Shown here: positions 53,605 through 61,839 of the stretch, piece after piece | Position numbering within the stretch: the first letter of the stretch is position 1 | Layout: each line of letters opens with the position of its first letter | Source of the DNA: Candidatus Gastranaerophilus phascolarcticola | GTDB lineage: Bacteria; Cyanobacteriota; Vampirovibrionia; Gastranaerophilales; Gastranaerophilaceae | DNA: 64,000 nt | Assembly (NCBI GenBank): GCA_001899335.1 | Contig: MOYE01000004.1 | Span: 124,217 to 188,216, forward strand | Reading direction: 5' to 3' | Position numbers and translations under genes: made by a program | Notes under the pieces: generated by a model | What the model was told of the DNA's origin: nothing | Databases searched by the model: none | The model's input: only the letters and a program-made list of their open reading frames with translations

Positions 53605-53874
53605 ATGTCATCAACAACAACAAAATTTTTAGCCGGCTTTTTAATCGGCGGCGCAGTAGGCGCAATAGCAGGAATTTTACTAGCACCAAAGTCAGGTGAA
53701 GAAACTCGTAAAATGTTAAAAGACGGCGCAGTGGATGCTTTGAAAAAAGCAGACGAAACAGTAAAAGAGATTCAAGCAAAAGCAGACGATGTAGTTTCCG
53801 ATTTGCAGAAGAAAGGCGATGAGATAAAAGAGAAATTACAAAATCTAATCAGCCAACAAAAAGAAGAAGCGTAA
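53605..53874 (+). CDS. YtxH-like protein 2
   Basis: An 89-residue protein with the same GFLIGGAVGAIAGILLAPKS-type membrane segment and GEETRKMLKD as YtxH-like protein 1, then a coiled-coil tail. It is more divergent beyond that point. Followed by a terminator; probably the end of a small envelope-protein operon. Confidence 0.8.
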   Translation: MSSTTTKFLAGFLIGGAVGAIAGILLAPKSGEETRKMLKDGAVDALKKADETVKEIQAKADDVVSDLQKKGDEIKEKLQNLISQQKEEA

Positions 53875-53881
53875 AATTAGT

Positions 53882-53910
53882 AAAAGCGGGGTTAAAACCC
53901 CGCTTTTTTT
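53882..53910 (+). terminator. Terminator upstream of prepilin P8, part of a direct repeat
   Basis: AAAAGCGGGGTT and AACCCCGCTTTTTTT around AA. A copy identical over 27 bases occurs at 54998-55025, on the other side of P8. Confidence 0.88.
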
Positions 53911-53911
53911 A

Positions 53912-53940
53912 TTGACAGAGTACCAATCATAGTTTAAAAT
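53912..53940 (+). promoter_or_regulatory. Sigma70 promoter of prepilin P8
   Basis: TTGACA, 17 bases, TAAAAT, including the shared ATAGTTTAAAAT. It starts two bases after the terminator T run. The leader ATG lies 24 bases after the -10. Confidence 0.7.
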
Positions 53941-53964
53941 ATAAATAAAGAAAGGATAGGATTT

Positions 53965-54981
53965 ATGAAAAACTTAAACTCTGAAAACCCTTGTAGTAAG
54001 CCCCTGTTCAGACGGGGGGGGGGGTATGATTACGCTTTCACTATGGCAGAAATTTTGCTCTCTCTAACAATTATTGGTGTAGTTGCTGCAATTACCTTAC
54101 CCAGTTTAACTGGTAACATTAACGAAAGAACCTGGAACACTCAAAGAAAAGCTCTTTATGCACGTATGTCTCAAGCGATTTCTCTTATGCCGGCATTAAA
54201 CGGGTACGGAACCCTTGACGATACAACGGACACGGCTGCTGAAACTTTCATCACGGCTGGCTTATCTAAAGTTCTAAAAATTAATAATATTTGTGATTCT
54301 GAACATTTGAAAGATTGCGGTTTACCGGATAAGATAATCCGGATTGACGGTGCTTCTATCATAAATCTTGCGGATATCAAAACATTACACAACTATAATA
54401 CATTATTTAAACGCGCAGGAGGACAAGGTGGTAATTATTCACAGAAAGATACTACTGCAGCCGCTTTTGAAACCGCAAATGGCGAAAGTATTTTAGTTTA
54501 TTATAACCCTTATTGTGTTAGCAAAATGGATGGTAAAAGTGCCACGCGTGCTGATGGACTAACATTTACTTACTATTATTCACAAGGTAGAATGTGTGCT
54601 AATTTTGTCTATGACTTAAACGGTAATAAGGGACCAAATACTGTTGGAAAAGATATTGGTGTTATCACAGCTCTCTACCCTTCAGATTCTGTTGTTGTAG
54701 CTCCAAATCCTTTTGTAAAAGATAATGTAGGCAGAGCACAATCATTTTCCATAGCGCTTCGTGCCTGCAGAGAGCTTGAGGCAGATAGCAGATTACCTAA
54801 TCTTGAAGAGGATATGTCTTTGATTTACAATAAATTTTTATTTAATACAAATAGCGGTTCAGCTCCATATATGTCCAGCACTTTAAATAAAGACGCAAAA
54901 CCTATGACGGTTGCAGCAGATACAGGTGAAGTCTATGAGGATTATGGCGTTTGGCCAGGCGTCCGTTGCGTAAAAAGATAA
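53965..54981 (+). CDS. Prepilin-like protein P8 (phase ON)
   Basis: Family member read in one frame through an 11-G tract: leader MKNLNSENPCSKPLFRRGGG plus YDYA, then FTMAEILL. It has 338 residues from the ATG at 53965, preceded by AGAAAGGATAGG. It has ERTWNTQRKALYARMSQA, AAAFETANGES, the loop DLNGNKGPNTVGKD and a C-terminal DUF1566-like part that is less typical in its middle (YMSSTL, VRCVKR). A 27-base direct repeat of terminators flanks the gene, as if it were a cassette. Confidence 0.9.
   Translation: MKNLNSENPCSKPLFRRGGGYDYAFTMAEILLSLTIIGVVAAITLPSLTGNINERTWNTQRKALYARMSQAISLMPALNGYGTLDDTTDTAAETFITAGLSKVLKINNICDSEHLKDCGLPDKIIRIDGASIINLADIKTLHNYNTLFKRAGGQGGNYSQKDTTAAAFETANGESILVYYNPYCVSKMDGKSATRADGLTFTYYYSQGRMCANFVYDLNGNKGPNTVGKDIGVITALYPSDSVVVAPNPFVKDNVGRAQSFSIALRACRELEADSRLPNLEEDMSLIYNKFLFNTNSGSAPYMSSTLNKDAKPMTVAADTGEVYEDYGVWPGVRCVKR
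54014..54024 (+). repeat. Poly-G tract (11 G) in P8 leader
   Basis: Eleven G after AGAC, giving CGG and three Gly codons in frame with the prepilin signal. ON at 11, OFF at 10 or 12. Confidence 0.85.
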
Positions 54982-54997
54982 TTTATCCTTTCTAATT

Positions 54998-55025
54998 AAA
55001 AAGCGGGGTTAAAACCCCGCTTTTT
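54998..55025. terminator. Terminator after P8, second copy of the direct repeat
   Basis: AAAAAGCGGGGTT and AACCCCGCTTTTT around AA. It is identical over 27 bases to 53882-53908. It overlaps the stop of the convergent sigma factor gene and can serve both. Confidence 0.88.
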
Positions 55026-56037
55026 ATCCACCAAAATAATTCTTCAAATCAATCGTTAATTCTTTGTTTTTACAATATTTTTTAAGTTTCGCTATTGCAC
55101 GATTTTCGATTTGTCTTATTCTTTCTCGAGATACGCCGTACTGGGTTCCGATTTCATCAAGCGTTTTGTGAACTCCGTTATTATCTATACCGAAACGCAT
55201 AATCAGTACATCGCGCTCTTTCGGGCTCAAAACTGTTAACATCTTTTTAATATCAACAAATAAATTTTCCTGGGAAACCTTACTTTCAGGTGCGACTGAA
55301 ACCTCATCCACGATAAAATCAGCAATTTTTGCGTTATCATCTTTGGAAGATGTCGCAGGTGTATCCATACTAATTGTGGTTTGTGCAGATTTTATGATTT
55401 CTGAAAGTTTGTTTTCAGACATTCCCAAGCGATGTGCTATTTCTTGTTTTGTAGGTGTATGACCGAGTTCGGTTGTAAGGTCAAGTGTTACACGTCTTAT
55501 GCGGCTCAAGGATTCTATCATATGAATAGGAAGTCTGATTAATCTTGCCTTGTCTGCGATTGCGCGTGTAATTGCCTGTTGAATCCACCACGTTGCGTAT
55601 GTTGAAAATTTATAACCTTTTGTGTAATCAAATCTGTCTGCAGCTTTCATCAAACCAACGTTACCCTCTTGGATTAAATCCAGGAACGAAAGACCTCTGC
55701 CTATATATTTTTTAGCAATGCTTACAACAAGACGCAAATTAGCATTTACAAGCATATTTTTTGAGAATTTGTCGTTTTTTTCTTGAATTTTTTGAGCGAG
55801 TTTAAGCTCATCTTCTGCGGAAAGCAACGGAATTTTACCGATTTGATGAAGATAAATTTTAACGTTATCGTCAGCGTTTACGCTTGCGAAACTTTCAGAA
55901 TTTTTAGGTTCTTCGATACATTCCAAGACCTCTTCTTCATCGGCGTCAAGTTCTTGCTCTTGAAGGCTATGAAAATCGACATTCTCATCTGATATATCGT
56001 CTGACATAAATTGAAATTTTTCAAGTTCTTTCTTCAT
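55024..56037 (-). CDS. RNA polymerase sigma factor, sigma70 (RpoD/SigA type)
   Basis: Sigma factor of 337 residues. Region 1.2 is near 60-90, region 2 carries the -10 recognition helix ([20 protein letters not shown]), region 3 and region 4.2 ([19 protein letters not shown]) are complete. It lacks the long region 1.1 and could be the primary or a group 2 factor. The window's many TTGACA/TATAAT-like promoters would fit its specificity. Convergent with P8. Confidence 0.92.
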   Translation of the reverse strand: MKKELEKFQFMSDDISDENVDFHSLQEQELDADEEEVLECIEEPKNSESFASVNADDNVKIYLHQIGKIPLLSAEDELKLAQKIQEKNDKFSKNMLVNANLRLVVSIAKKYIGRGLSFLDLIQEGNVGLMKAADRFDYTKGYKFSTYATWWIQQAITRAIADKARLIRLPIHMIESLSRIRRVTLDLTTELGHTPTKQEIAHRLGMSENKLSEIIKSAQTTISMDTPATSSKDDNAKIADFIVDEVSVAPESKVSQENLFVDIKKMLTVLSPKERDVLIMRFGIDNNGVHKTLDEIGTQYGVSRERIRQIENRAIAKLKKYCKNKELTIDLKNYFGG

Positions 56038-56075
56038 GTTTCTCTCCGTTTTTATCCTTTCAAAAGTAAATGTAA

Positions 56076-56813
56076 TTATTTTTTGAGTTTTTGCCGTACT
56101 GTTTCAAATATTATGGCGCTTAGGGCATTTGAAACGTTAAGAGAGTTGAAATCTTTTAACATTGGGATTTTAACTACGTAGTCAGAGGCTTTCAATAAAG
56201 ATTTTGAAACTCCGGCATGTTCGGCTCCCATTATTATAGCAAAATTCATGTTATTATAATCTACATCAAAATAATTATCTTTCGCACTAGCATCCGTTGC
56301 AATTATCCACCAGTCGGATTCCTTCATTTTTTGGACAGCGTTTACGAGGCTGTTTACTTTTATAATTGGAATATGGTTTACGGCGCCCGCGCTAATTTTT
56401 TCGACCACGGAATTTACCTGAACATTACGGCGTGACGGGATTATTACAGCCTCCACGCCGGCGCAGACACAGGTTCTAATTATTGCGCCGAGGTTATGAA
56501 CATCTTCCACGCCGTCAAGGATTACTACAGAGGAATTTTGATGCGGTTTTTCGAGGAAATCCTCCAGTTCCATGTACTCAATCGGTGCAACGAAAGCGAT
56601 TACGCCCTGATGGTTAAATTCATCGTACGGTTGGAACTTTTCACGACCCGCAAACTGGAAGACAATTCCTTTTTCACGTGCAAGTTCTTTTATTTTATTC
56701 AATTTGTTATCGCAATGAATACTTTTGGATATAATAATCTTGTTGATTTCCCTGTTTTCAGAAATCAATGCTTCCGTAACCGAATTTTTACCATAAATTA
56801 TCTCATCGGACAT
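56076..56813 (-). CDS. rlmB: 23S rRNA (guanosine-2'-O-)-methyltransferase, TrmH/RlmB family
   Basis: SpoU-type RNA 2'-O-methyltransferase of 245 residues. An N-terminal substrate-binding domain ([12 protein letters not shown]) is followed by the knotted SPOUT domain: [25 protein letters not shown] and [17 protein letters not shown]. The exact target nucleotide cannot be told. The start overlaps nadA by 16 bases. Confidence 0.92.
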   Translation of the reverse strand: MSDEIIYGKNSVTEALISENREINKIIISKSIHCDNKLNKIKELAREKGIVFQFAGREKFQPYDEFNHQGVIAFVAPIEYMELEDFLEKPHQNSSVVILDGVEDVHNLGAIIRTCVCAGVEAVIIPSRRNVQVNSVVEKISAGAVNHIPIIKVNSLVNAVQKMKESDWWIIATDASAKDNYFDVDYNNMNFAIIMGAEHAGVSKSLLKASDYVVKIPMLKDFNSLNVSNALSAIIFETVRQKLKK

Positions 56814-57748
56814 GGCTGTGAAACCTCAAGCATTCTGTCGATACATTTAACGGCTTTTCTGGAAATTTCTTCATCAACTGTAATCTCATGCACTTCATTA
56901 ACAAGCGCATTATAAATATCTGCTAAAGTATGCCATTTCATATTCGGACAGATGATATTATCTTTGATTAAAATAAATTCTTTTTCCGGGATATCGCGTT
57001 TAAGCCTGTCTACGACGCCTTTTTCGGTTGCAATAATGAATTGTTTTGCATTACTTTTCTTAGCATAATCCATAATTCCTGTTGTGCTGCCGACATAATC
57101 TGCAAGACTTGTTACAGACTGATGGCATTCAGGGTGAGCGAGAACAAGCGCGTCAGGATATGCTGCACGTGCATTTTCAATATCTTCCGGTTTAATTCTC
57201 AAGTGTGTAGGGCAGAAACCCGGGAATGTAATAACTTCCACGCCGTTAAGCTGTGATTCAACCCATTTTCCAAGATAAGTGTCCGGAAGGAATAAAATCT
57301 TTTCTGCGCCCATACTTTTAACAACGCGAAGAGCGTTAGAGCTTGTTACGCACATATCGCATTCAGATTTAACTTCAGCCGTTGAATTAATGTAGCAAAC
57401 AGCCGGGATGCCGGGGTGTTTAGCTTTAAATTCGCGAAGCTGCTGCAAATTTATCATATCTGCCATAAGGCAGCCGGATTCCATTCTAGGCAATAAAACT
57501 TTTTTATCTGGCGAAAGCATTTTTGCTGTTTGCGCCATAAAATATACACCCGCAAAAATTATCATATCCGCGTCTGTCTTTGCAGCCTGTTGGCTCAAAT
57601 ACAAAGAATCGCCCACATAATCCGCTACTTCATCAACTTCAATATTTTGGTAGCAATGCGCTAAAATTACCGCATTTTTTTCTTTTTTTAATACATTTAT
57701 TTTTTCAATCAGTTCGTTCACCGACAGAATACTCCTATACTTGTACAT
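56798..57748 (-). CDS. nadA: Quinolinate synthase
   Basis: [4Fe-4S] enzyme that makes quinolinate from iminoaspartate and dihydroxyacetone phosphate in NAD synthesis. It has 316 residues. Cluster Cys candidates are in SECDMCVTSSNA, FCPTHLRI and AVKCIDRML; AHCYQNIEVDEVADYVGDS is at the N terminus. nadB and nadC are not in the window. First gene of an operon with rlmB. Confidence 0.95.
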   Translation of the reverse strand: MYKYRSILSVNELIEKINVLKKEKNAVILAHCYQNIEVDEVADYVGDSLYLSQQAAKTDADMIIFAGVYFMAQTAKMLSPDKKVLLPRMESGCLMADMINLQQLREFKAKHPGIPAVCYINSTAEVKSECDMCVTSSNALRVVKSMGAEKILFLPDTYLGKWVESQLNGVEVITFPGFCPTHLRIKPEDIENARAAYPDALVLAHPECHQSVTSLADYVGSTTGIMDYAKKSNAKQFIIATEKGVVDRLKRDIPEKEFILIKDNIICPNMKWHTLADIYNALVNEVHEITVDEEISRKAVKCIDRMLEVSQPCPMR

Positions 57749-57895
57749 TTTACACTATTTTATTATAAAAACAAAAAATTAACCAATATTTTTATATATT
57801 TTTTATAAAATCTCATACATTCAATGTAAATTTATTGTATACACTTTGATTTTTCAGGAATTTATGTTTACAATAAGAGTGGAGAAGCAGAAAAT

Positions 57896-59548
57896 ATGAG
57901 TATTAACAGTTTAGTAAGCGGATTAGGAATTGGGAAAAAGGAAAAGGTTTACGTTTCTGTTACCCAATCTATAGGAATGGAAGTTTTCCAAATTGATGAA
58001 AACTCCGGTCATATTACAAAATATGCCAATAAACACTTGGCATACGATGACAGTACAAAAGAAATTACAGATTTAGAAAAGTTCAGAGAAACATTTTTGG
58101 AGCTTGTAACAGAATTAGGTATTAAACCGGCTTGTGATGTTGTTCTGAACCTTCCAACCGTACTTTTGGGAACCCGTGAACTCCCTACAATGCTGGAAGA
58201 CCCAGCTATTGGTCAGTCAATCCTCGCAGAAATCGAAAGTTCTTATGTGTTCTCAAGATACACTCCTGTTTTTGACTGGAAAGACTTTGATTCCGGTAAA
58301 AATGCCGGCATGAGAAATATTTTCTACTGCGCTTTGCAAGATAACATTATCTCGAAAATCACTGAACTTCTTAAAGAAGTAGGTGCTAAAATTGTTGATA
58401 TCGAAACTTCATATACAACAATTCTTAACGGTCTTGCAAGAACAAATTTAATTGAACAACAATTACAGCCTGAAAAAAGCTGGAACCTTATGATAGTTAA
58501 TAATGGCGGTTACGCTATTTTCTCAATGGTTGCTGATAGAATTATCGACTTCGTTCAGGAAGATATGCCGTTAATGGAAGAACGCGCTGATGATATCTAT
58601 AACGCTATCGCATCAACAGCTGAATTAACACTCCTTGGTTTCCCTGCAAACTATTTGGTCATCGTTTCAGAAAGTGATATGGTTAGTGCAGAGGAACTTG
58701 CAACTTCACTTACCGCAAGCGGTTCATTAATGTATCAAAATGTAGTGTTTATTGATGATAACCTCTACAGAAAAGATGAATTTTTACCTCTTGCACCAAC
58801 AGTTGACGCTAAATACAAGTTGAAACCGTCACTCAAAACTATTGGTATGCTCCAGGGACACAAATATCCGGTAATCGCAAAATTCGATTTCCTTAAAATT
58901 GCCCCTAAAGTTAACTATGACAACGAAATAGTAAGATTTAACATTGGTGATCATATTTTTGAAATAACACCAAATTTGGCAAAAATATATGCAATCGCAT
59001 TTGCTGCGGTACTACTCGTAATCCTTATTCCATTATTCATAGTACTGCCAATCCTAAATAAACCTTTCAGTGACAAAATCGCTGTATTGGAAAGCAAAAT
59101 CGCTGAAATTGATAAGGAAATCACAGATCTTAACGCATCCGAGGCTTCCACAAAATTTGACCCTCAGGAAGAAATCAAAAACGTTCTTTCTAACAACAGA
59201 ACAAAACTTATTTCATACATTACAATCGGTGAAGTAATTCCAAGAAAACTTTGGGTAACATATTACAAAACACACTCAAAAGATAAAATTATTATAACCG
59301 GTGTAAGTGCAAGTATTGATGATATCAATAATTTCTATAAAAATATCAACAATACTCTTCCAAACAGCAAACTTCAATTGAAAAATATGGAAATGAATAA
59401 TACATCCGAAGAAGATGCTGCTGTTGCAGAGGCTAAATATTATGATTTCGTCATAACAAACGATGATAACTATCCGCCTAAAACAGAAGAAATAAGTGCT
59501 GATGATGACAAAAAAAGCACCGGTAAAAACAACAAAAAGAAAAAATAA
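57896..59548 (+). CDS. PilM-PilN-like fusion protein
   Basis: Inner-membrane assembly protein for type IV pili or a type II-like secretion system. It has 550 residues: an actin-like PilM part at about 1-350, one membrane segment near 363-388 (AIAFAAVLLVILIPLFIVL), then a PilN-like periplasmic part with coiled coil, and a Lys-rich tail. Fusion of the two usually separate subunits is unusual but plausible. It is directly followed by the PilO-like gene. It gives the prepilin family a probable assembly partner in this genome. Confidence 0.82.
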   Translation: MSINSLVSGLGIGKKEKVYVSVTQSIGMEVFQIDENSGHITKYANKHLAYDDSTKEITDLEKFRETFLELVTELGIKPACDVVLNLPTVLLGTRELPTMLEDPAIGQSILAEIESSYVFSRYTPVFDWKDFDSGKNAGMRNIFYCALQDNIISKITELLKEVGAKIVDIETSYTTILNGLARTNLIEQQLQPEKSWNLMIVNNGGYAIFSMVADRIIDFVQEDMPLMEERADDIYNAIASTAELTLLGFPANYLVIVSESDMVSAEELATSLTASGSLMYQNVVFIDDNLYRKDEFLPLAPTVDAKYKLKPSLKTIGMLQGHKYPVIAKFDFLKIAPKVNYDNEIVRFNIGDHIFEITPNLAKIYAIAFAAVLLVILIPLFIVLPILNKPFSDKIAVLESKIAEIDKEITDLNASEASTKFDPQEEIKNVLSNNRTKLISYITIGEVIPRKLWVTYYKTHSKDKIIITGVSASIDDINNFYKNINNTLPNSKLQLKNMEMNNTSEEDAAVAEAKYYDFVITNDDNYPPKTEEISADDDKKSTGKNNKKKK

Positions 59549-59563
59549 AAAGGGTTATTAATA

Positions 59564-60253
59564 ATGGATATAGAATTAATAAAAAAATATGCAGATATGT
59601 TTAAAATTGCGCTTATCATAGTTGTAGTTGCGATTTTGGCATCAATATTCCTGTTAACCAAGATAGTTCCCGAATCCATATCATACTTCGGTAACCACAA
59701 TAAATATGCAGAAACCGATAATAAACTTGCTGCAAAAAAAGCTGAACTTGAAACAGCTAAGAAAAATAAAGCTAAACAAGAAGCACGTAATGCACAAGGT
59801 ATTGAACTCAAAGCATTCTACAAAAACATAAATAGTATCGGTAATTCAACATCTGATATTCTTGCAGGTGAAATTCAGGAAATTAATGACCTTATTAAAT
59901 TCTACGGAATTAAAATATACAAAGTTAATTACACATACGACCCTGCAGACGATGTTTTCTTCAAAGAAAAGAAAGACGTTTACAGCGTTTGCAAAATGAA
60001 TGTAGAACTTTTTGCTACTTATATGAAATTCCAAAGTTTCCTGAAAGATTTATATAAACACGAACACTTCCTGGACATTCAGGCAATCGAAGTTAATCCG
60101 TACAAAAAAGATAAATCAATTCTAAGTATCAAAATGGATTTGAACCTTTACGCAGAAAAAGATCCAAATGCAGGTGCAAGCAGAGAGGTTCCGCCGTCAT
60201 CTAAAAAAACAGATGATTCTAACCTGAATTTAGATCTTGATCTTAATATCTAA
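59564..60253 (+). CDS. PilO-like protein
   Basis: A 229-residue protein with one membrane segment (about 15-33), a coiled coil (YAETDNKLAAKKAELETAKKNK) and a ferredoxin-like periplasmic domain, as in PilO. It forms the inner-membrane platform with PilM and PilN. Fifteen bases after the PilMN fusion gene. The terminator for this operon lies inside the convergent radical SAM gene. Confidence 0.82.
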   Translation: MDIELIKKYADMFKIALIIVVVAILASIFLLTKIVPESISYFGNHNKYAETDNKLAAKKAELETAKKNKAKQEARNAQGIELKAFYKNINSIGNSTSDILAGEIQEINDLIKFYGIKIYKVNYTYDPADDVFFKEKKDVYSVCKMNVELFATYMKFQSFLKDLYKHEHFLDIQAIEVNPYKKDKSILSIKMDLNLYAEKDPNAGASREVPPSSKKTDDSNLNLDLDLNI

Positions 60254-61104
60254 GCAAAACTTTGAAAATCAATCCCGAAAACCATTTCGGGATTTTTTGT
60301 GCAATTTTCACAAAAATTAGTTTCCAAAACCATTTTGCGTGAAAAATCCTCAAAATTAGACCCGCATCTTCCGCGGTGGTCGTTGGCAAGGAAAGGACAT
60401 ACGTAAACACCGTTTGTTGTTAAAATTCTGCCGTATTCACAGTCCAAACTCTTCCACTCCTTGTACTCCGGCTCGCCCTCATAGTTCTTATCTACATAAC
60501 GGTTAATTTTAATATGTTTCGGCTCAACATCATACTCAACCTTATGACACAATTCTATAACTTTTTGCGTCAATAAACCCGGGTCTTCATTATAAAAATT
60601 AGTAACTGAAATTATAGGGCTGAAATCATACTTTGCCAAAGCCTTAATCGCAGACAAAGTTTGTCTGAAAGCACCACGGGCTCTGACTTCATCATTTTTT
60701 AATTCATCATAATGATCAAGACTAAGTTTAATGATAATTTCAAAATTGCTTTCCTCTTCAACATTCTTGAGAAATCTTGCTTTTTTCTCATTAATAAAAG
60801 AGCCGTTTGTAATAATACAGACATTAGCAATCTTTAAACACATTCTCAAAATAGTATTGAAATCCGGATGTGTCATAGGTTCCGCCCCCGTAAGATAAAT
60901 ACAATCAAGCCCTGCACGCTCAACAGATGCTAAATTCTCCTTAACACAATTTACCGAAATAAAATCTTTCACATTTTTAGACAACGGAAAATCTATAAAA
61001 CAATGCTTACAGCGCATATTGCAATTTTTGGCGGTAAGTTCAATAAACAAATTTTTAAACGCTTTCATCTCACAAATCGGCGCACGGTAAATCGATGTAC
61101 TCAT
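60250..61104 (-). CDS. Radical SAM protein with SPASM-like C terminus
   Basis: A 284-residue radical SAM enzyme. The cluster motif is CNMRCKHC near residues 25-32, followed by LTGAEPMTHPDF and an SPASM-like Cys set at the C terminus (CEYGRIL..., YVCPFLAND..., CGSN, CENCTKN). Such enzymes modify peptides or proteins or take part in cofactor synthesis; the substrate is unknown. Overlaps the convergent PilO-like gene by four bases. Confidence 0.82.
   Translation of the reverse strand: MSTSIYRAPICEMKAFKNLFIELTAKNCNMRCKHCFIDFPLSKNVKDFISVNCVKENLASVERAGLDCIYLTGAEPMTHPDFNTILRMCLKIANVCIITNGSFINEKKARFLKNVEEESNFEIIIKLSLDHYDELKNDEVRARGAFRQTLSAIKALAKYDFSPIISVTNFYNEDPGLLTQKVIELCHKVEYDVEPKHIKINRYVDKNYEGEPEYKEWKSLDCEYGRILTTNGVYVCPFLANDHRGRCGSNFEDFSRKMVLETNFCENCTKNPEMVFGIDFQSFA
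60271..60298 (+). terminator. Terminator of the PilMN-PilO operon, inside convergent gene
   Basis: AATCCCGAAA and TTTCGGGATT around ACCA, followed by TTTT. It lies 18 bases after the PilO stop and within the 3' coding end of the radical SAM gene. Confidence 0.85.
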
Positions 61105-61181
61105 TTTTAACTCCTCTTATTACTAAAATTATTCTACAAATTCAAGAGGAGAATAAAATTGCCCGACACGCCAATTTACAG

Positions 61182-61211
61182 AAAAAGCCCGGGTATAAAT
61201 CCCGGGCTTTT
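61182..61211 (-). terminator. Terminator of rplI
   Basis: AAAAGCCCGGG and CCCGGGCTTTT around a seven-base loop, 23 bases after the rplI stop on the minus strand. Confidence 0.88.
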
Positions 61212-61233
61212 AATACTTATATTTTTTGAAAAA

Positions 61234-61731
61234 TTACTCTTCAACAGTTTCTTCAACTTCTTCAACGTGGTCTTTCAAAATTTCAGATGCTGTTACAACA
61301 ACTGATAATTCTGTTTTAACTTTTGAAGTTAATTTAATTAACATTGTGTATTCGCCAACTTTGTTGATAGGAGCGTTTAATGAAACGTTCTTTCTATCAA
61401 TTTCAACACCAGCTTTTTCTGCCAATTCTTCTGTTAATTTTTTAGTTGTAATTGTACCGAATAATTTACCTGTTTCACCAGCTTTTGCAGATAATTCCAA
61501 TTTACCGAATTTTTCGATTTTTTCAGCAATAGCCAATGCTTCTTGGTGTAATTTTTCTTGTTTTGCGTGAATTCTTGCGATATTTTGTTCACGGTTTTTT
61601 AAAGCACCTTCAGTTGCTACTTCTGCCATTTGTTGCGGAAGTAAAAAGTTTCTTGCATAACCGTCTTTAACGTTAACGATTTCGCCTGCTTCACCTAAGT
61701 TTTGTACGTCTTTTTTCAATATAACTTGCAT
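61234..61731 (-). CDS. rplI: 50S ribosomal protein bL9
   Basis: Large-subunit protein of 165 residues from the ATG at 61731 (MQVILKKDVQNLGEAGEIVN). The long frame extending upstream to 61815 runs through a terminator and is rejected. GGAG lies 10 bases before the ATG. The C-terminal domain ends in an unusually acidic EEVEETVEE tail. Followed by its own terminator. Confidence 0.95.
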   Translation of the reverse strand: MQVILKKDVQNLGEAGEIVNVKDGYARNFLLPQQMAEVATEGALKNREQNIARIHAKQEKLHQEALAIAEKIEKFGKLELSAKAGETGKLFGTITTKKLTEELAEKAGVEIDRKNVSLNAPINKVGEYTMLIKLTSKVKTELSVVVTASEILKDHVEEVEETVEE

Positions 61732-61787
61732 CTTTATATTTCTCCTTTTAATTCTTATAGTAAATCTGTAAATAATTGTTACATGAA

Positions 61788-61813
61788 AAAAACCTCTTGT
61801 CGAGGTTTTTTCC
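61788..61813 (-). terminator. Terminator of the Ycf45/R3H gene
   Basis: AAAAAACCTC and GAGGTTTTTT around TTGTC, 27 bases after the stop of that gene on the minus strand. Confidence 0.88.
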
Positions 61814-61839
61814 AAAATTTTTTAAAGAATGTAACGAAA

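Noticed and set aside
780..54981. Diversity-generating retroelement acting on the lectin-like prepilin ends
   Set aside because: The C-terminal domain type would suit it, but there is no reverse transcriptase gene and no adenine-biased template/variable repeat pair visible in the window. Divergence among members affects whole bodies, not a short 3' segment.
61732..61815. Longer start for rplI
   Set aside because: The extension contains the terminator of the upstream gene, and L9 proteins begin at the later ATG (MQVILKKDV).
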